From an uncultured Alphaproteobacteria bacterium (GTDB lineage: Bacteria > Pseudomonadota > Alphaproteobacteria > Rhizobiales > Aestuariivirgaceae): a stretch of 64,000 nt of DNA. Within the stretch, counting starts at the first letter, position 1. Every line of letters begins with the position of its first letter. This document shows positions 28,235-35,544 of the stretch, piece after piece. The translations under genes and the position numbers were made by a program. The notes under the pieces are model-generated. The model was not told the DNA's origin and searched no databases. It was given only the letters and a program-made list of their open reading frames with translations. Location: assembly GCA_945957365.1 (NCBI GenBank), contig CAMFKI010000013.1:25156-89155 (forward strand), given 5' to 3'.

Positions 28235-30715
28235 ATGACCGACAGACCACTTTCCCACATTCGCGTACTGGATTTCGGGCACTACCTTGCCGGACCCCTG
28301 GTCGGCATGATGTTTGCCGACATGGGCGCGGAGGTGTTCCGCGTCGATCCCCCGGGCGGGCCGAAGTGGCGTGATCCGGCCTTCGACATGCTGTCGCGTG
28401 GCAAGAAGGCCATCACGCTGGACCTGAAGACCGAAGGCGGCCGGAGGCTGGCGCTCGACCTCGCGGCGCGCTCCGACCTGGTCATCGAGAATTTCCGGCC
28501 GGGCGTCATGACCCGGCTGGGTCTCGGGCCGGAGGACCTCGCAGCGGTGAATCCGCGCCTGGTCACTCTGTCCCTGCCGGGCTTTGCCACGGCCGATCCC
28601 GAACTTGCTTCGCTGCCAGCCTGGGAGGCGGTGATTGCCGCGCGGACCGGGCAATTCACCGACATGGGGCTCAACCGCCGGCTGATGGGGATCAACCCGT
28701 CCTTCACGCCCCTCGGGCTTGCCTCCGCCTATGGCGCGGCCTTCGGCGCCATGTCGGCGCTGTTTGCGCTCAACGCCCGCGACCGGAACGGCGGCGAGCA
28801 CATCGAAGTGCCGCTCGCATCAGCCCTGTTCGAGGGCCTGGCCTACAACAGCGAGCAGATCGAAAATTATCCGGAGCGCTACAAGTCGCCGCGCGAGGTC
28901 GAGCTGGAACGCCGCGCCGCCGAGGGCCTCCCGCTCAACCTCAGCTATGCGGAGCTGGGCGAGTTCCTCGATCCGTTCTACCGCATCTACCGCTGCGCCG
29001 ATGGTCGCGGCTTCTATGTCGTGTCCTGCTCCATCGTCATGCACCCGCGCCGCGTGCTGCAGGTGCTTGGGCTGGGGGACCTGGCCAGGACCCTCCCGGA
29101 CTTCGATGCCTATCTCGATCGGAAGGACTGGCCGGATGAATGGGCCATGCGCAACTATCCTGTCGGCAAGCGCGATCGGGCCCGCCTCGGCGCGGCCATG
29201 CAGGAGGCCTTTCTGACCAGGCCATCGACGGAATGGGAAATTCTGTTTGGCGTCGGGAAGGCCCCTGCCACGGCGCAGCGCAGCACCCGGGAGTGGCTGA
29301 ATGATCCGCATGCGCTTGCCTCCGGCCTGGTGCTCGAGGTGAATGACCCGCGTCACGGGCGCATGCGGCAGATGGGCAATGTCGCCTGGATCGCCGGAGA
29401 CGAGGGCGCACTCCGCAAGTCCCCCGGTCCGGCTGTCGATGATGGCCGCGCCCGGATACCCAACGTCCTGAAGGAACCGGCGCGGTCGCACGCGGCTGCG
29501 GCAGACCAGCGGCCGTGGCTCGCGGGGCTGAAGGTTCTCGACCTGACCAATGTCATCGCCGGGCCCACCATTGGGTCCACGCTCGCGCGCTTCGGTGCAG
29601 AGGTCACATCGGTCCAGCCGGTGTCGCCCTCCGTCGATCCATGGAATGCCGTGGTCTTCGGCCTGCACGGTCACCGCGGCAAGCAGAGCCTGCTGCTGAA
29701 CCTCAAGAGTACGAAGGGCCAGGAAGCCCTCGCCCGCCTCATCGCCCAATCCGACGTGATCACGATGAACGGCACCGACGCGCAGCGCGATGCGCTGGGC
29801 CTGACACCGCAACGCCTGGCGCACGTCAATCCCCGCCTCATCCTGGTTCAGCTCGACGCCTTCGGCGGACCTCGGCGAGGACCGAAATCCGATCATCTGG
29901 GATATGATGACCTGGTGCAGGCAGCGACTGGCGTCATGACGCGTTTCGGCGGCGGGCCCGATACCCCGGAAGAACATGCCCACTTCGGAACGATCGACGT
30001 CCTGACCGGCTATTGCGCCTGTGTCGCGCTGGGCGCAGCGCTGGAGCGTCTGCGCGTCACGGGGGTCGGCGGCGTCGCACGCGCCGCACTCGCGGCCAGC
30101 GGCGAGATGATCCAGGCGCAGTTCATGTATGACCATCCTGGGCGCGCACCGTTCGACGAGCCTTCGGGGCGTGAGGTCCGCGGCTGGGGGCCATTCTATC
30201 ATTGCTACCGGGCGGCCGACGACTGGATGTTCTTCGCAGCGCCAACCGAGCGCCGGGATGCTTTGCGTCATGTGCCGGAGCTCGAGGACCTTGCGGCGAT
30301 TCCGGAAACGGACCTTGCAAATGCCTTGGCCGAAAGGTTCTCGCAGCATCCGGTCGCGCACTGGGCATCGCGCCTCGCGGGACGTTCGGCAGCTGTCGTG
30401 CCGCTCGGCTCGCTGCAGGCCAATCGCGATCAGTCACTGCAGCTGGAAAGCGCCGGCGCCATCGACATTCGCAAGTCGACTTACCGCGCCATCCGCCACG
30501 ACAGGCATCCGATGGGCCGCTGGGTCGATCTCGCTGCACCAAATGCCGTGCGCCCGCGCTTCGCACCCATCGTCATCCCCGGACATGCCCCGAAGTATGG
30601 CGCCGAAACCCGGGCCATCCTCGCGCACATCGGCTACAGTGACGATGACATAGACGCGATGATCGCCTCGGGCGACGCGGCAGAAAGTTGGTCCGTCCGC
30701 TACCTGCCGGAGTAG
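28235..30715 (+). CDS. Double-domain CoA-transferase family III (CaiB/BaiF) protein
   Basis: This 826-residue protein is a tandem fusion of two class III CoA-transferase domains. The first starts with IRVLDFGHYLAGPLVGMMFAD and the second near residue 430 with LKVLDLTNVIAGPTIGSTLAR. Single-domain relatives move CoA between acids through an active-site aspartate. In the matching segments here I read EVPLASALFE and AALAASGEMI, with no Asp at the expected place in either half. The ATG at 28235 has GGAG seven bases upstream. The substrate is unknown; divergence from a GlxA-type regulator hints at carnitine- or betaine-like compounds. Confidence 0.88.
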   Translation: MTDRPLSHIRVLDFGHYLAGPLVGMMFADMGAEVFRVDPPGGPKWRDPAFDMLSRGKKAITLDLKTEGGRRLALDLAARSDLVIENFRPGVMTRLGLGPEDLAAVNPRLVTLSLPGFATADPELASLPAWEAVIAARTGQFTDMGLNRRLMGINPSFTPLGLASAYGAAFGAMSALFALNARDRNGGEHIEVPLASALFEGLAYNSEQIENYPERYKSPREVELERRAAEGLPLNLSYAELGEFLDPFYRIYRCADGRGFYVVSCSIVMHPRRVLQVLGLGDLARTLPDFDAYLDRKDWPDEWAMRNYPVGKRDRARLGAAMQEAFLTRPSTEWEILFGVGKAPATAQRSTREWLNDPHALASGLVLEVNDPRHGRMRQMGNVAWIAGDEGALRKSPGPAVDDGRARIPNVLKEPARSHAAAADQRPWLAGLKVLDLTNVIAGPTIGSTLARFGAEVTSVQPVSPSVDPWNAVVFGLHGHRGKQSLLLNLKSTKGQEALARLIAQSDVITMNGTDAQRDALGLTPQRLAHVNPRLILVQLDAFGGPRRGPKSDHLGYDDLVQAATGVMTRFGGGPDTPEEHAHFGTIDVLTGYCACVALGAALERLRVTGVGGVARAALAASGEMIQAQFMYDHPGRAPFDEPSGREVRGWGPFYHCYRAADDWMFFAAPTERRDALRHVPELEDLAAIPETDLANALAERFSQHPVAHWASRLAGRSAAVVPLGSLQANRDQSLQLESAGAIDIRKSTYRAIRHDRHPMGRWVDLAAPNAVRPRFAPIVIPGHAPKYGAETRAILAHIGYSDDDIDAMIASGDAAESWSVRYLPE

Positions 30716-30746
30716 CGCACCCACGCTTCATTGAATGCCGCGAATC

Positions 30747-30759
30747 TAGAATCATTCTA
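30747..30759. promoter_or_regulatory. Irr-type iron box (TAGAATCATTCTA)
   Basis: A perfect 13-bp palindrome TAGAAT-C-ATTCTA lies about 95 bp upstream of the gene at 30855. It resembles the iron-control element bound by Irr in Rhizobiales (TTTAGAA...TTCTAAA). The downstream bfd and bfr genes are known Irr targets in this group, which supports the assignment. Confidence 0.65.
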
Positions 30760-30854
30760 AGTAATTGATATTAAGAAACAATATCTTGCAATCTCGCGCG
30801 CATCTGATATCCGATAAAAACACTCGGAATAATCCGCTAGGGCGTGATAGAAGC

Positions 30855-31454
30855 ATGATGTTCAACAGCCGAGAATTGCTTGCCCGTGCGCCAGAACGTC
30901 TTGTCCTCCTCGGATACCGCAACATGATGTCGGCCTATGAGTTCGGTGACACGGCGAGCTGGGAAGAAATCTGGCGCAGCTTCATTCTCGACCTCGGTGT
31001 CCCGGCGGCGCGCCGAACTGCCGGCGAAGTTCAGTACTGGATGCGCGCCATCCGGGCCAATGCCGGGCGCGCGCTCGGGTTCTATCCACATCGATGCTTT
31101 CGACTTTGTGACGATGAATGCATTGCGGTGAGCCTCGTCGCAGCCGCACAGTCGGGTGACGACGAAGCTGGCCTGTTCGCAGCGGCTATGCTGACCGGAA
31201 CGGCCGAGCAGTCGCGCAATGATGACATCTGGCATGCTTCATCGCATCTCGCGGCCGCTTTGCAGGGCGCGGGGCGAAGCCTCAGCGCTTGCCCGCGCAC
31301 CATCATCCACGCGTTGTGCTCCGAAGAATTGGGCATCATGACTACACCGGCACCGACGGTATCTGCCATCACTCTGTTGAATCGCGCTGAAGATGTTCCA
31401 CAACTGCCTCGCGCGATCCTGGGCACCACGGCGTCGAACGAGGGTCACAGATGA
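30855..31454 (+). CDS. Unknown protein of the Irr-controlled bfd-bfr locus
   Basis: This is a 199-residue cytoplasmic protein without signal peptide or membrane segments. I cannot name its family. The N-terminal half is Trp/Arg rich (YEFGDTASWEEIWR, YWMRAIRANAGRALG) and carries a compact cysteine group HRCFRLCDDEC, followed by Cys residues nearer the C-terminus (SACPRTIIHALCSEEL). The cluster could hold an iron-sulfur centre or bind haem. It sits behind an Irr-like palindrome and is joined to bfd by an ATGA overlap, so a role in iron storage or sensing is likely. ATG 30858 is an equal alternative start. Confidence 0.7.
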   Translation: MMFNSRELLARAPERLVLLGYRNMMSAYEFGDTASWEEIWRSFILDLGVPAARRTAGEVQYWMRAIRANAGRALGFYPHRCFRLCDDECIAVSLVAAAQSGDDEAGLFAAAMLTGTAEQSRNDDIWHASSHLAAALQGAGRSLSACPRTIIHALCSEELGIMTTPAPTVSAITLLNRAEDVPQLPRAILGTTASNEGHR

Positions 31455-31825
31455 TCGTCTGCCACTGTAACGTGATCACTTGTTCGGAAATCCGAGACTC
31501 CGTGCACCTTCTTTCAAGCGAACGGGACGCCGGGCCCGTCACGCCAGGCCGTGTCTTCCGCTGCTGTGGTGCCCGCCCGCAATGCGGAGGTTGTCTGAAT
31601 GGCGTGAAGAGCCTGATTGCCGCCGAACTCGATGGCCTGGACTGTCGCACGGGTGAATCTTGTCCATTGACTAACCTGCCATCGGGCCTCAATCAACCGG
31701 GATCGGACGAACGGGAAGGAGCAGATCATGAAGGGCCATGCCACAGTCATCGAATACCTGAACCGGGCTCTCAGATCGGAACTGACAGCCGTGAGCCAGT
31801 ATTGGCTGCACTTTCGCCTGCTTGA
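31451..31825 (+). CDS. bfd: Bacterioferritin-associated ferredoxin (Bfd), with overlapping C-terminal extension
   Basis: The first 70 residues match Bfd: CHC at Cys4/Cys6 and a second pair in PQCGGC (Cys45, Cys48) that together bind the [2Fe-2S] cluster. Bfd donates electrons to bacterioferritin so that stored iron can be released. The frame does not stop at the usual length of about 65-75 residues but continues to 124, running 98 bp into bfr in another frame. The extension looks like out-of-frame bfr sequence rather than a domain. The start overlaps the preceding stop (ATGA). Confidence 0.85.
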   Translation: MIVCHCNVITCSEIRDSVHLLSSERDAGPVTPGRVFRCCGARPQCGGCLNGVKSLIAAELDGLDCRTGESCPLTNLPSGLNQPGSDEREGADHEGPCHSHRIPEPGSQIGTDSREPVLAALSPA

Positions 31826-32207
31826 AGATTGGGGCTTCGTGCGTCTCGCCAAGCACGAGCGCGCCGAGTCGGTGGAGGAAATGCATCACGCTGACAAGCT
31901 CATCGCCCGCATCATCCTTCTCGAAGGCCACCCCAATCTTCAAACGCTGGATTCGCTGATGATCGGCCAGAACATCAAGGAAGTCCTGGAATGCGATCTG
32001 AAGGCCGAATACGGCGCACGCCAGCTTTACACCGAAGCGCGCAAGGCCTGTAAGGATGTCGATGATTTTGTGACCATGAAGCTCTTCGAAGACCTGCTTG
32101 GTGACGAGGAGGGCCACATCGATCACCTCGAAACCGAACTCGCCCTCATCGAGCAGATCGGCATTGAGAACTACGGCCTGCTGCAAGCCAGCAAAGGCGA
32201 ATCCTAA
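31728..32207 (+). CDS. bfr: Bacterioferritin
   Basis: This 159-residue protein is the iron-storage cage subunit. The ferroxidase ligands are all present at canonical places: Glu18, Glu51, His54, Glu94, Glu127 and His130. Met52, the inter-subunit haem ligand, is also there ([10 protein letters not shown]). Length equals the family norm. AAGGAG lies upstream of the ATG. It is the last gene of the Irr-boxed unit with the unknown cysteine protein and bfd, so storage and release of iron are encoded together. Confidence 0.97.
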   Translation: MKGHATVIEYLNRALRSELTAVSQYWLHFRLLEDWGFVRLAKHERAESVEEMHHADKLIARIILLEGHPNLQTLDSLMIGQNIKEVLECDLKAEYGARQLYTEARKACKDVDDFVTMKLFEDLLGDEEGHIDHLETELALIEQIGIENYGLLQASKGES

Positions 32208-32385
32208 GGTTTCTATCCTTCCGGCGCCGGCACGGCAGCATTGGCAGCTCTGTTCCCGAGCCAGAGAGACACGGCCAGACCTGCGATGCCAGGGCTGGGT
32301 GACGCTGCTAGGGCTGTATTTCTGAGACTTGACAACAACTCGGGATGCCCGGGCAATGGAAGCCCCGCCATTGGCCAGCCCAAGC

Positions 32386-33168
32386 TCAGGCTGTCCTTCC
32401 TTCCAGCTTGCTGGAGTCGGGATGAAACACCGTGCGGCCCGCCTGTTCGGATGTGATCATCGCGATGCCATAGACGCTCGACAGGAGTTCCGCTTGCATG
32501 ACACTGCCGGGCGCACCATGCGCCATCACGCGACCGTCCTGCAGGATGAGGATGCGGTCGGCGACGGCGGCGGCAAGGTTGAGGTCGTGCAACACCACGA
32601 ATGCCCCGAAGCCGGGCGAGATGCGCCGCCGCACAGTGGCCAGCACTTCGACCTGGTGGCGGACATCGAGGCTCGACGTCGGCTCGTCGAGAAACAGAAA
32701 CTGCGGTTCGGACTGCAGGGCGAGTTGGCTCAGCACGCGCGCCAGATGACCGCGCTGCTGCTCGCCGCCGGAGAGCTGCTGGAATTGCCGGTCGGCGAAG
32801 CCGTTCAACCCGACGTCTTCGAGCGCCCGGGAGCTGATGGCATGGCGGGACGCTGGAGCAAGGTCGTGGAGAGCGAGTTCCGCCACCTCGCGAACCGTGA
32901 AGGGAAACGACAGCGACAACGACTGCGACAGCACCGCACGCTGCCTGGCGAGCGCCGCCGCGGAGAGCGTCGCAACATTGCGTCCGCCATAAAACACGCT
33001 GCCCTCGCTTGGAGCGAGGCTGCCAGCAAGGATCTTCAGCAACGTGCTCTTGCCTGCGCCATTGGGGCCGACCGCCACCGTCAGTTCGCCCGGTCGAAGC
33101 TCCAGCGATACGTCGCCGAGCACGCGGCGTGCGCCGCGATGCAGGGTGATGGAACGGGCTGCGATCAC
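32386..33168 (-). CDS. hmuV: Haem ABC transporter ATP-binding protein
   Basis: This 260-residue ATPase powers haem import with HmuU and HmuT. It has Walker A GPNGAGKST, signature LSGGEQQRGHLARVL, Walker B FLFLDEPTSSLD and the H-loop VLHDLNLAAAVAD, all typical of the HmuV/FecE group. The start is GTG at 33168, one base after the stop of the permease gene; a frame to 33273 exists but lies inside hmuU. It is the last gene of the minus-strand hemP-hmuT-hmuU-hmuV unit. Confidence 0.93.
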   Translation of the reverse strand: MIAARSITLHRGARRVLGDVSLELRPGELTVAVGPNGAGKSTLLKILAGSLAPSEGSVFYGGRNVATLSAAALARQRAVLSQSLSLSFPFTVREVAELALHDLAPASRHAISSRALEDVGLNGFADRQFQQLSGGEQQRGHLARVLSQLALQSEPQFLFLDEPTSSLDVRHQVEVLATVRRRISPGFGAFVVLHDLNLAAAVADRILILQDGRVMAHGAPGSVMQAELLSSVYGIAMITSEQAGRTVFHPDSSKLEGRTA

Positions 33169-33169
33169 G

Positions 33170-34204
33170 TCAGTCGCCCTCCGCGCTGCGGCTTGCCAGC
33201 AGCATCCACAGGAACACCGGTCCGCCGAGTGCCGCCGTGACGATGCCGATGGGCAGTTCCGCCGGCGCGGCAATGCTGCGCGCCACGAGGTCGGCCAGCA
33301 GCAGCAGCAGCGCGCCGAGCAGGGCCGACAGTGGCAGCAGGGCTCGGTGCGCCGGCCCGACGCCGATGCGCAGCAAGTGGGGCACGATCAGGCCGACGAA
33401 CCCGATCACCCCGCTCACCGCCACGGCGCAGCCAGTGAGCAGTGCCGTCGCTGCGATGGCGGCAAGCTTGCTCTTCTCGACGTTGACGCCCATGTACCCA
33501 GCCTCCGCCTCGCCCAGCGACATGCGGTCGAGAGTGCGTGACAATGGCGGCAGCAGGAGCAGGCTCGCACTGGAGCACATGCTCAGGCTGGCAATCTTGT
33601 TCCAGTTCGCACCCGCGAGGCTTCCCATGCTCCAGAAGGTCAGTTCGCGCAGTTGCTGCTCGCTGCTGATGAAGATCAGCAGTCCCGTGACTGCCATCGT
33701 CAGCGCCCCCATGGCAATGCCGCCAAGCAGCATGAGGTTGACGGAGGTGCGCCCGGCGCGCGTCGCGATGGCATAGAGAACGAGTGTCACCGTAAGTCCG
33801 CCAAGGAAGGCGGCGACGGGCAGCAGCAGTGCCGCGGCCCGGCCGAACAGGTGTTCTCCCAGCACGATGGTGCCCACAGCCCCCAGTGCGGCCCCGGATG
33901 ACACGCCTGTCAGCCCGGGATCGGCCAGTGAATTGCGGAACAGCCCTTGCATCACCGCACCGCTGATGCCGAGGCTGGCGCCCACCAGCATCGCCAGCAC
34001 CGTGCGCGGAATGCGCACGCTCCACAGGATCGAGGCGTCGCGCAGGCTCGCATCGGCCGGTGACGCGATAGCGGTGACGACTTCGGCGAGGCTGAGGGGC
34101 ACGGCGCCCGACATCAGCGATGCAGCCACCGCCGCGCCAAGGCCTGCGAGGCACAGCGCGAGCGCCAGTCCGGCGCCACCGCGTCGGAGCGCCGGCCGGC
34201 GCAT
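33170..34204 (-). CDS. hmuU: Haem ABC transporter permease (FecCD family)
   Basis: This protein of about 344 residues is very hydrophobic, with roughly ten membrane helices. It carries FecCD motifs (GASLGISGAVMQGLFRNSLA, GFVGLIVPHLLR). It forms the inner-membrane channel for haem. The ATG at 34204 follows GAGAG; a GTG at 34219 overlapping the hmuT stop as GTGA is an equally reasonable start and would add five residues. Position between hmuT and hmuV is standard. Confidence 0.93.
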   Translation of the reverse strand: MRRPALRRGGAGLALALCLAGLGAAVAASLMSGAVPLSLAEVVTAIASPADASLRDASILWSVRIPRTVLAMLVGASLGISGAVMQGLFRNSLADPGLTGVSSGAALGAVGTIVLGEHLFGRAAALLLPVAAFLGGLTVTLVLYAIATRAGRTSVNLMLLGGIAMGALTMAVTGLLIFISSEQQLRELTFWSMGSLAGANWNKIASLSMCSSASLLLLPPLSRTLDRMSLGEAEAGYMGVNVEKSKLAAIAATALLTGCAVAVSGVIGFVGLIVPHLLRIGVGPAHRALLPLSALLGALLLLLADLVARSIAAPAELPIGIVTAALGGPVFLWMLLASRSAEGD

Positions 34205-34215
34205 GACCGGGACTC

Positions 34216-35130
34216 TCACGAGCGGTCGATGTGGTGGATGAAATCCGCCAGCTCGGCCGCTGCCGCCAGCGTGCGCGGACCGAAGCCCAGCAGGTAGCTG
34301 CCGTCATAGGCCCTGATCGCCTTGTGCCTGGCGGCCGGCGAGGCCGCCAGGGGTTCATAGGCGAGGATTGCATCGGCCGCAGGCGCGATGCCCGCACCGC
34401 GCATCGTCACGATGGCGTCGGGGGGTTCCGCCAAAAGCACCTCGGCGGAGAGCGGCTTGTAGCCGGTCATGCCGCGCGCGACGTTGTCGCCGCCGGCCAG
34501 TCCGATCACGCTGTCGGCACCCGTCCCGGCGCCACCCGCCACCAGCCGTCCGTCGGCGAAGCTCAGAATGAAGAGCACCCTGGGCCGCGGAGCCGGATAG
34601 TGCGCCACGCGGGCTGCGAGATCGGCCGCGCTACGTTGCGTCTGCTGGGCAAGTGCTTCGGCTGCCGGTGCGCAATCGAGCAGTCGGCCGAGCAGCAGCG
34701 CCTTGTCGATGATGCCCTCGACCGTCGGCTTGTGCGCAATGAGGGCCAGCGGAATGCCGCTCTGGCGCAGCGTTGCAAGAACCTCCGGCGGACCGGCGTC
34801 GCTCGTGGCGATGACCAGATCCGGCGACTGCGCGAGAATGCCCTCGGCGGGAAGGGCACGCAGGTAGCCCACGTCGGGGAGACCCTGAACGCCTTGGACG
34901 GACGCACTGGTCGAATCGATCGCCACGATGCGCTGTCCCTGTCCGAGGTCGACGAGCAGTTCGGTGACCGAGCTGCCGATCGAAACGATCCGCCGCGCGG
35001 TGCCGGCCGTCACCTTTTGGCCGGCTGCGTCGGTGATGGTCCCGGCACCTGCCTGCCGCGGCAGTGCCAGCATGGCCACACCTCCGGCGAGCAGGGCACG
35101 GCGGGACACGGCAATACGAGAGTTGGTCAT
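34216..35130 (-). CDS. hmuT: Haem ABC transporter periplasmic binding protein
   Basis: This 304-residue exported protein begins with a signal sequence containing consecutive arginines (AVSRRALLAGGVAMLAL), which may be Tat-directed. The mature protein has the helical-backbone binding fold of the BtuF/HmuT class (RIVSIGSSVTELLVDLGQG, PDVGYLRALPAEGILAQSPDLV). It would carry haem from the outer-membrane receptor to HmuU. AAGGGG precedes the ATG at 35130. The gene follows hemP and precedes hmuU. Confidence 0.92.
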   Translation of the reverse strand: MTNSRIAVSRRALLAGGVAMLALPRQAGAGTITDAAGQKVTAGTARRIVSIGSSVTELLVDLGQGQRIVAIDSTSASVQGVQGLPDVGYLRALPAEGILAQSPDLVIATSDAGPPEVLATLRQSGIPLALIAHKPTVEGIIDKALLLGRLLDCAPAAEALAQQTQRSAADLAARVAHYPAPRPRVLFILSFADGRLVAGGAGTGADSVIGLAGGDNVARGMTGYKPLSAEVLLAEPPDAIVTMRGAGIAPAADAILAYEPLAASPAARHKAIRAYDGSYLLGFGPRTLAAAAELADFIHHIDRS

Positions 35131-35141
35131 TGCCGGCCCCT

Positions 35142-35330
35142 TCACTTGTTGAGGATGAGCCCGCCGGTGCGGGTGATGCGCAGGCGATAGCTCGCACCCT
35201 GGTGCGAGATCAGAATCTCCTTCTGACCCTTGAACAATTGCTGGCTCGCATAGGATGGCGGCTCGCCGTCACATGGCGGCGATTCGCCGGCAGCATTCTG
35301 CCGCGCTCCTTCGATGGGCTTTGAAAGCAT
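35142..35330 (-). CDS. hemP: Hemin uptake protein HemP
   Basis: This 62-residue protein ends in the HemP signature: QLFKGQKEILISHQGASYRLRITRTGGLIL, given here in two parts as QLFKGQKEILISHQG and ASYRLRITRTGGLIL. HemP/HmuP is a small regulator needed for expression of haem receptors in Rhizobiales and Burkholderia. The ATG at 35330 has GGAGT six bases upstream. It is the first gene of the hmu operon and divergent from the receptor gene, with an iron box between them. Confidence 0.92.
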   Translation of the reverse strand: MLSKPIEGARQNAAGESPPCDGEPPSYASQQLFKGQKEILISHQGASYRLRITRTGGLILNK

Positions 35331-35401
35331 TTCGGACTCCGTTGCCGCGGAACGTGGCAATCAGCTAGTTCCGAATAAATTCAATATGTTGGTCGTTTAA
35401 G

Positions 35402-35420
35402 ATTTAGTAGTTGACTAAAT
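35402..35420. promoter_or_regulatory. Iron-responsive box ATTTAGT-N5-ACTAAAT
   Basis: A perfect 7-bp-arm inverted repeat with a 5-bp spacer sits between hemP and the haem receptor gene, 72 bp upstream of hemP and 125 bp upstream of the receptor. The TTTAG...CTAAA core resembles Irr/Fur-family boxes of Rhizobiales. It probably controls both divergent haem-uptake units. Confidence 0.65.
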
Positions 35421-35544
35421 AAGTCGGATTTGAGTAGATGTCAAGCAGCCTTCGCCGCATCAGGCGGCGGATGGCGATGCCAGCTCCCGTGCGCACAGGC
35501 GCCGCGCCAGCCCCTTCAAACTTAGTCTTGCACCTGGGGGCAAC

